Source of the DNA: Betaproteobacteria bacterium RIFCSPLOWO2_12_FULL_62_58
GTDB lineage: Bacteria; Pseudomonadota; Gammaproteobacteria; Burkholderiales; SG8-41
Length of the DNA: 49,130 nt
Assembly (NCBI GenBank): GCA_001772005.1
Contig: MERI01000237.1
Coordinates: 1-49,130, forward strand
Direction of reading: 5' to 3'
The first letter of the stretch is position 1, and the number at the start of each line of letters is the position of its first letter. Positions 44,518 through 49,130 of the stretch are shown in pieces. A program made the translations under genes and the position numbers. The notes beneath the pieces are model-generated. The model made no database searches. It was not told the origin of the DNA and saw only the letters and a program-made list of their open reading frames with translations.

Positions 44518-45726
44518 ATGAATCCACTCAATTATCTGCCGTCGTTCCCGCTGCCGCCCAACCCGGTGCTGCTTTTCGGGCTGCTGCTGCTCGCGGGGTT
44601 TGCCGGCGGCGAAGTGGTGCACCGCGTGCTGCGGCTGCCGCGCATCGTGGGCTACGTGCTCATCGGCCTCGCACTCGGGGTGAGCGGATTCGGCGTACTC
44701 GGCGACAAGCTCGTGCGCGAAGCGCAGGTGTTCGTGGACATCGCGCTGGGGCTGATTCTGTTCGAACTCGGGCGGCGGCTCGACTTCGACTGGTTGCGGC
44801 GTGACCGCTGGTTCGCCGCCACCGCGGTCGCGGAGAGCGCCCTGTCTTTCGGTTGCATCTACCTGGCGTTGGTCTATTTCGACATTCGGCCGCTGTACGC
44901 GGCGGTGGCGGCGGCGATCGGCGTTTCCACCTCGCCCGCCGTGGTCATGCTGGTGGCGCAGGAACTGCGCGCGGAGGGCCAGGTCACGGAGCGGGCGTTG
45001 AACCTGGTTGCGATCAACAGCGTGGTCGCTTTCGTGCTCACGACGATGCTGCTGTCGTGGATTCACCACGAGTACAGCGCCGGCTGGGTCACCATGCTCT
45101 CGCACCCGGTCTACCTGCTGGCGGGGTCGCTGCTGCTCGGCTATGTCGTGAGCTGGGCGGCGATCCTGCTCGGGCGCTGGCTGGGCAAGCGTGAGGAACT
45201 GCACTTCGTGATGCTGCTTGCGCTGATCGTGTTCGCGGTGGGTTTCGCGAGCGCGCTCAAGCTCTCGGTGTTGCTGGCCCTGCTTGCCTTTGGCGTGATG
45301 GTCAAGAACATGGACGAGAACCACGACCTGATGCAGGTTGAGATCATCAAGATCGGCCAGATGTTCTTCGTGGTGCTGTTCGTGGTGACCGGCGCCACGC
45401 TGCGGACGAGCGACCTGATTACGGGCGGCGCGATCGCGGTCGTCTACATCCTGGCGCGCTTCATTGGAAAATCGGTCGGGGTGCTGAGCCTCGCCTATTT
45501 CAGCGGCATTCGTCCGGGCAGCGGCGGCCTGCTCGCCATCGCATTGACGCCGATGTCGGGACTGGCGATCGTAATGGTGCGCAGCACGATGGAGCTCTAT
45601 CCGGAGTTCGGCGCCGAGCTCGCGGCAATCGTGCTGGCGGCGGCCCTGATACTGGAGCTGGTCGGGCCGATTGCGGTGCAGTTCGCCCTGAAGAGGGCCG
45701 GAGAAGCCGGGGAGGAACGGGCATGA
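44518..45726 (+). CDS. Kef-type cation:proton antiporter (membrane domain only)
   Basis: A 402-residue CPA2-family antiporter with about 11-13 hydrophobic segments: VLLFGLLLLAGFAGGEVVHR, PRIVGYVLIGLALGVSGFG, FVDIALGLILFELGRRLDF and AAAIGVSTSPAVVMLVAQEL (the unwound-helix region). It lacks the C-terminal RCK/KTN nucleotide-binding domain of KefB and KefC. I chose ATG 44518 (MNPLNYLPSF); ATG 44491 would add nine residues, and the frame further up crosses a dispersed repeat. The stop overlaps the next ATG (ATGA), so it is coupled to the GCS2-family ligase. Kef channels are gated by glutathione adducts in E. coli, which makes this neighbour notable. Confidence 0.88.
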   Translation: MNPLNYLPSFPLPPNPVLLFGLLLLAGFAGGEVVHRVLRLPRIVGYVLIGLALGVSGFGVLGDKLVREAQVFVDIALGLILFELGRRLDFDWLRRDRWFAATAVAESALSFGCIYLALVYFDIRPLYAAVAAAIGVSTSPAVVMLVAQELRAEGQVTERALNLVAINSVVAFVLTTMLLSWIHHEYSAGWVTMLSHPVYLLAGSLLLGYVVSWAAILLGRWLGKREELHFVMLLALIVFAVGFASALKLSVLLALLAFGVMVKNMDENHDLMQVEIIKIGQMFFVVLFVVTGATLRTSDLITGGAIAVVYILARFIGKSVGVLSLAYFSGIRPGSGGLLAIALTPMSGLAIVMVRSTMELYPEFGAELAAIVLAAALILELVGPIAVQFALKRAGEAGEERA

Positions 45727-46862
45727 CGGATGAACCGCTCGACTTCAAGCCTTCTTCCGGATTCTCGATGGGGGTCGAGCTTGAACTGCAGATCCTCAAT
45801 TCGCGTGACTACAACCTGGCGCGCGATGCCGCCGACCTTATCGGACAGCTCGAGAAAACGCCTCATCCCGGAGCGGTCAAACCCGAAATCACCGAAAGCA
45901 TGATCGAGATCAATACCTCGATCCATCGCGAATACGGCGCGCTGGCGGAGGAGCTCAAGCGCATTCGCGACGCCGTGGCGCAGGCCGCGGCGCGAATGAA
46001 TCTGCGCATCGCTGGCGGTGGATCGCACCCGTTCCACAAGTGGACCGACCGTCGCATCTACCCGACCGAACGCTTCAAGCATCTGCTTGAGCTCTACGGT
46101 TATCTCGCCAAGCAGTTCACGATCTTCGGCCAGCACGTGCACGTCGGCGTGCCGAACGGCGACGAGGCGCTTTATCTGACGCACATCCTGTCGCGCTACG
46201 TGCCGCACTTCATTGCGCTGTCGGCGTCTTCGCCGTTCCAGCAGGGCGAGGACACCTCGTACCAGTCGTCGCGGCTCAACACGGTGAGCGCGTTTCCGCT
46301 CTCGGGCCAGGTGCCGTTCGTGCATTCCTGGAGCGAGTTCCTCGAGTATTTCAACAAGATGCGCGGGTTCGGCATCGTCGAAAGCATGAAGGATTTTTAC
46401 TGGGACATCCGGCCCAAGCCGGAGTATGGCACGGTGGAAATCCGCGTATTCGACACCCCGCTCACGGTCGAACGCGCGGCAGTGCTCGCGGCGTACATGC
46501 AGTCGCTGGCTCGATACATCCTGACCGAGCGCCCGCTCGCGCCCTCGCGCGACGTCTATGCGCTGTATAATTACAACCGCTTCCAGGCCTGCCGCTACGG
46601 GCTCGCCGGCCAGTTGGTCGACGCTTACAGCCGACGGCGCGTGGTCATCCGGGAAGATATACTCGACATGATCCGCGTCATCGCGCGGCACGCGGGCGAG
46701 CTTGGCGCCGCCGCCGCACTGGAGCAACTCGCCGCCGGTGTCGCGGCCGACGGCAGCGACGCCCGCTGGCTGCGCGAATCCTATCGCAGCCATGGGTCGC
46801 TCAACGACGTAGCGCGGATGCAGAGCGAATTGTGGATGGGGAGCGCCTTGGTAAGCGCCTGA
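45723..46862 (+). CDS. GCS2-family carboxylate-amine ligase (YbdK-like)
   Basis: A 379-residue protein of the glutamate-cysteine ligase type 2 family (YbdK, EgtA relatives). Motifs are FSMGVELELQILN (ATP/Mg site, about residues 14-26), KPEITESMIEINTSI, IAGGGSHPFHKWTDRRI, FGQHVHVGVPNGDEAL and EYGTVEIRVFDTPLTVERA. It is expected to form a gamma-glutamyl or similar amide bond from a carboxylate and an amine with ATP; YbdK itself shows weak gamma-glutamylcysteine synthesis. It overlaps the antiporter stop by four bases and is 4 bases from the next gene, so all three probably form one operon. Confidence 0.92.
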   Translation: MTDEPLDFKPSSGFSMGVELELQILNSRDYNLARDAADLIGQLEKTPHPGAVKPEITESMIEINTSIHREYGALAEELKRIRDAVAQAAARMNLRIAGGGSHPFHKWTDRRIYPTERFKHLLELYGYLAKQFTIFGQHVHVGVPNGDEALYLTHILSRYVPHFIALSASSPFQQGEDTSYQSSRLNTVSAFPLSGQVPFVHSWSEFLEYFNKMRGFGIVESMKDFYWDIRPKPEYGTVEIRVFDTPLTVERAAVLAAYMQSLARYILTERPLAPSRDVYALYNYNRFQACRYGLAGQLVDAYSRRRVVIREDILDMIRVIARHAGELGAAAALEQLAAGVAADGSDARWLRESYRSHGSLNDVARMQSELWMGSALVSA

Positions 46863-46866
46863 GACC

Positions 46867-47715
46867 ATGCCTGACAACGCACTCTCGAACGCGCCGGAAA
46901 TGATTAAACCGCTCAAGATCGGCTTGTCGCCGCGCTTCCTGCGCAACGTTCCGCCGGCGCTCGGCTTCAAGGGCAAGACGCTGCAATATCTCGAGCAGTC
47001 GGTTGCGCACTGGCTGATGACGGCTGACGCGCTGGTGTTCATGATTCCGTCGATCGAAGGCGGGGGGCTGATACGTCGCGGCAACATCCGCCTCGCCGAC
47101 TATGTCGCGGAACTCGACGGACTGGTGCTGCAGGGCGGCGCCGACGTGAGTCCCCTCACCTACGGCGAGACGCCGCTCAAGGCCGCTTGGGCAGGCGACC
47201 GCATCCGCGACATGTACGAGATCGACCTGTTGCAGGAATTCGTGTCCGCCGGCAAGCCCGTGCTCGGCATCTGCCGCGGTTTGCAGCTCATCAACGTGGC
47301 TTTTGGCGGCACGCTCTATCAGGACATCGCTTCGCAGCAGGACCGTACCGCCGGTCACTACAATCCGAACGCCTACGATCAGCACTTCCATGCAATCACC
47401 CTGGTTGCGGGCTCGAAGCTGGCGGCGCTCTATCCGAATCTGGGCCGCGTGCGCGTCAACAGCATCCACCACCAGGCGGTGAAGGCGCTGGGCAAGGACC
47501 TGGTGGTTGAAGCGTTGTCCGTGCCCGACGCTATCATCGAGGCGATCCGCTGGAACGGACCGGGCTATCTCGTGGGCGTCCAATGGCATCCGGAGTTTCA
47601 CGATCCGGCGAATCCGGAACTGCTCGACGTCGGTCCGCTGCTGCGGGAATTCCTCAGTGAAGCAGCGAAAACGCGTTCATCCGCCATGCAACAGGCCACC
47701 GTCCAGCTTGTCTAA
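46867..47715 (+). CDS. class-I glutamine-amidotransferase-like gamma-glutamyl hydrolase (PuuD-like)
   Basis: A 282-residue protein of the peptidase C26/PuuD family. It has LDGLVLQGGADVSPLTYGE (oxyanion region), the nucleophile elbow VLGICRGLQLINVAFGGTLYQD with catalytic cysteine, VNSIHHQAVKALG, and the catalytic His-Glu in VGVQWHPEFHDP. PuuD removes gamma-glutamyl groups from gamma-glutamyl-GABA; the substrate here is unknown. It directly follows the GCS2-family ligase, so one enzyme may make and the other break a gamma-glutamyl compound. Confidence 0.92.
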   Translation: MPDNALSNAPEMIKPLKIGLSPRFLRNVPPALGFKGKTLQYLEQSVAHWLMTADALVFMIPSIEGGGLIRRGNIRLADYVAELDGLVLQGGADVSPLTYGETPLKAAWAGDRIRDMYEIDLLQEFVSAGKPVLGICRGLQLINVAFGGTLYQDIASQQDRTAGHYNPNAYDQHFHAITLVAGSKLAALYPNLGRVRVNSIHHQAVKALGKDLVVEALSVPDAIIEAIRWNGPGYLVGVQWHPEFHDPANPELLDVGPLLREFLSEAAKTRSSAMQQATVQLV

Positions 47716-47743
47716 TTCATCAAATCGAGCCGCATTGACCCCT

Positions 47744-49130
47744 GTGAGCGTCTTCCGCACATTCCTCCCGCGTACCGCGCCGCGCCGCGCGGGCCTGGCA
47801 CGCCGAGTAATTGCAGCAGCCTGCATGGTTTCCGCATTGGGGCCGGGCGCGGCTGCGGTTCGCGCGGCGCCCGCGCCGGTCGTGGTGTTGACGCTGGAGG
47901 GTGCGGTGAGCCCGGCGACCGCCGATTACATGGTGCGCGGCATCCGCAAAGCCGCCGACCAGGGCGCATCAGTGGTGGTGCTGCAGATCGATACGCCGGG
48001 CGGCCTCGATACCTCGATGCGCAGCGTGATCAAGGAAATCCTCGCCTCGCCGGTGCCGGTGGCGGTGTTCGTGGGCCCGAGCGGCGCGCGCGCCGCGAGC
48101 GCCGGTACTTACATCCTTTATGCCAGTCACATAGCGGCAATGGCGCCGGGAACCAATCTCGGCGCCGCCACGCCGGTTCAGATCGGCATGCCGGGGGGAG
48201 AACCCGACAAGAAGCCGGAGGGCAAGGCGAAAGAAGATGACAAAAAAGGCAAGGGCAAAAAAGCGAAGGATGAAGTAGAGCCCGACGCCGCACCCAAGGA
48301 CACCATGACCCGGAAGCAGATACACGATGCCGCGGCCTATATCCGAAGTCTCGCGCAGCTCAGAGGCCGCAACGCCGAGTGGGGCCAACAGGCCGTGCGC
48401 GAGGCAGTGAGTCTGTCGTCGGAAGAAGCGAAGCGGATCAATGTGATCGACATCGTGGCGCAAGACGTCAAGGACCTGCTCAAGCAACTGCATGGCAGGA
48501 AAGTTACGGTGCAGGGCGTCACGCGCACGCTCGAAACCGAAGGCGCTGCGATAACGGCGATTGAACCCGATTGGCGCACCCGGCTGCTGGCGGTGATCAC
48601 CGATCCCAGCGTCGCGCTGATCCTGATGATGCTCGGCATCTACGGCCTGCTGTTCGAATTCTCCAATCCGGGTTTCGTGCTGCCGGGCGTGGCGGGCGCG
48701 ATCTGCCTGCTGCTCGCGCTGTTCGCCTTCCAGCTGCTGCCGATCAATTACGCCGGCTTGGCGCTCATCGTGGTGGGGATGGCATTCATCGTGGCCGAGG
48801 CGTTTATGCCCAGTTTCGGCTCGCTCGGCATCGGCGGCACGATTGCCATCGTCATCGGCTCGGTGATCCTGATCGATCCCGAAGCAGCCCCCGGCTACTC
48901 GATTCCACTGCCGTTCATCGCGACGCTGGCGGCGGTGAGTGCGGCGATCGTATTTTTCACCGTGACGATGGCGCTGCAAGCGCGCAAGCGGCCGGTGGTG
49001 AGCGGCCGCGAGGACATCGTTGGCGCCCGCGGTGAAGCGCTCGAGGATTTCGCGGACGAAGGCTGGGTGCGGGTGCACAGCGAGAACTGGCGCGCCCGCA
49101 GCGCCACGCCGCTCAGCCGCGGGCAGCGCG
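47744..49130 (+). CDS. NfeD-family membrane serine protease (ClpP class), 3' end outside the window
   Basis: An open frame running off the right edge, at least 462 residues. After a signal peptide (RRVIAAACMVSALGPGAAA) comes the ClpP-like protease domain: VVVLQIDTPGGLDTSMRSVI, the catalytic serine in GARAASAGTYI (Ser119), and a lysine in MTRKQIHDAAAYIRSLAQL (about Lys191) where archaeal NfeD has its catalytic lysine. A lysine-rich insert lies near residues 152-180. Four or five membrane helices follow (VALILMMLGIYGLLFEFSNP onward), then the start of the NfeD OB-fold (GREDIVGARGEALEDF). The start is GTG 47744 or TTG 47735. Usually paired with a stomatin/prohibitin gene, expected just beyond the window. 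Confidence 0.9.
   Translation, partial: MSVFRTFLPRTAPRRAGLARRVIAAACMVSALGPGAAAVRAAPAPVVVLTLEGAVSPATADYMVRGIRKAADQGASVVVLQIDTPGGLDTSMRSVIKEILASPVPVAVFVGPSGARAASAGTYILYASHIAAMAPGTNLGAATPVQIGMPGGEPDKKPEGKAKEDDKKGKGKKAKDEVEPDAAPKDTMTRKQIHDAAAYIRSLAQLRGRNAEWGQQAVREAVSLSSEEAKRINVIDIVAQDVKDLLKQLHGRKVTVQGVTRTLETEGAAITAIEPDWRTRLLAVITDPSVALILMMLGIYGLLFEFSNPGFVLPGVAGAICLLLALFAFQLLPINYAGLALIVVGMAFIVAEAFMPSFGSLGIGGTIAIVIGSVILIDPEAAPGYSIPLPFIATLAAVSAAIVFFTVTMALQARKRPVVSGREDIVGARGEALEDFADEGWVRVHSENWRARSATPLSRGQR

Overview
The window is GC-rich, densely coded bacterial DNA, and everything in it fits a member of the Betaproteobacteria, probably Burkholderiales. The best taxonomic signal is the large number of tripartite tricarboxylate transporter (TTT) substrate-binding proteins of the Bug/TctC family, an expansion known from Bordetella and its relatives. 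I saw no rRNA, tRNA, CRISPR array or intact transposase.

Layout. (1) 1-9.2 kb, catabolic: a partial gene end, a sulfatase on the minus strand, then on the plus strand a Bug protein, a second sulfatase and a lutA-lutB-aldehyde dehydrogenase-lutC operon. (2) 9.2-9.9 kb: a composite palindromic element and a possible promoter. (3) 9.9-31.7 kb: a plus-strand glucan/trehalose island: otsB, glgB, glgE, treS-maltokinase fusion, a mechanosensitive-channel-like membrane protein, glgX, treZ, malQ-treY fusion, a second otsB with an altered catalytic motif, an MscS channel and otsA. (4) 31.8-34.0 kb: a FixJ-type response regulator and a MASE1 sensor kinase on the minus strand. (5) 34.2-44.1 kb: a TTT region with five Bug genes (one frameshifted), an internally deleted Bug pseudogene, short remnants of a Bug gene and a CoA-transferase, an OmpA-like lipoprotein and one TctA-TctB fusion permease that appears internally shortened. 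(6) 44.5-49.1 kb: a Kef-type antiporter, a GCS2-family carboxylate-amine ligase, a class-I glutamine-amidotransferase-like hydrolase, and an NfeD/ClpP-class membrane protease that runs off the end.

How the genes fit together. The island carries three trehalose routes (OtsA/OtsB, TreY/TreZ and TreS). It also has the GlgE route, in which TreS and maltokinase turn trehalose into maltose-1-phosphate and GlgE and GlgB build it into branched glucan. GlgX and MalQ remodel the glucan. Two mechanosensitive-channel-type membrane proteins are interleaved, which points to osmotic and desiccation adaptation. No ADP-glucose-dependent glycogen synthase gene lies in the window, so glucan synthesis here could depend on trehalose.

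The most unusual signals are: (a) long spacers inside or beside operons made of purine-rich simple repeats followed by complementary pyrimidine-rich repeats, with a different repeat word at each site and sometimes supplying the stop codon of the upstream gene; (b) a trehalose-phosphatase paralogue whose HAD motif has changed from DYDGT to DYNGT; (c) two covarying hairpins around an 11-bp inverted repeat after lutC; (d) a decaying TTT locus with deletions, a T7 frameshift and gene fragments; (e) a roughly 100-bp inverted dispersed repeat. All calls rest on reading the sequence and on recalled family knowledge; no database search was run.
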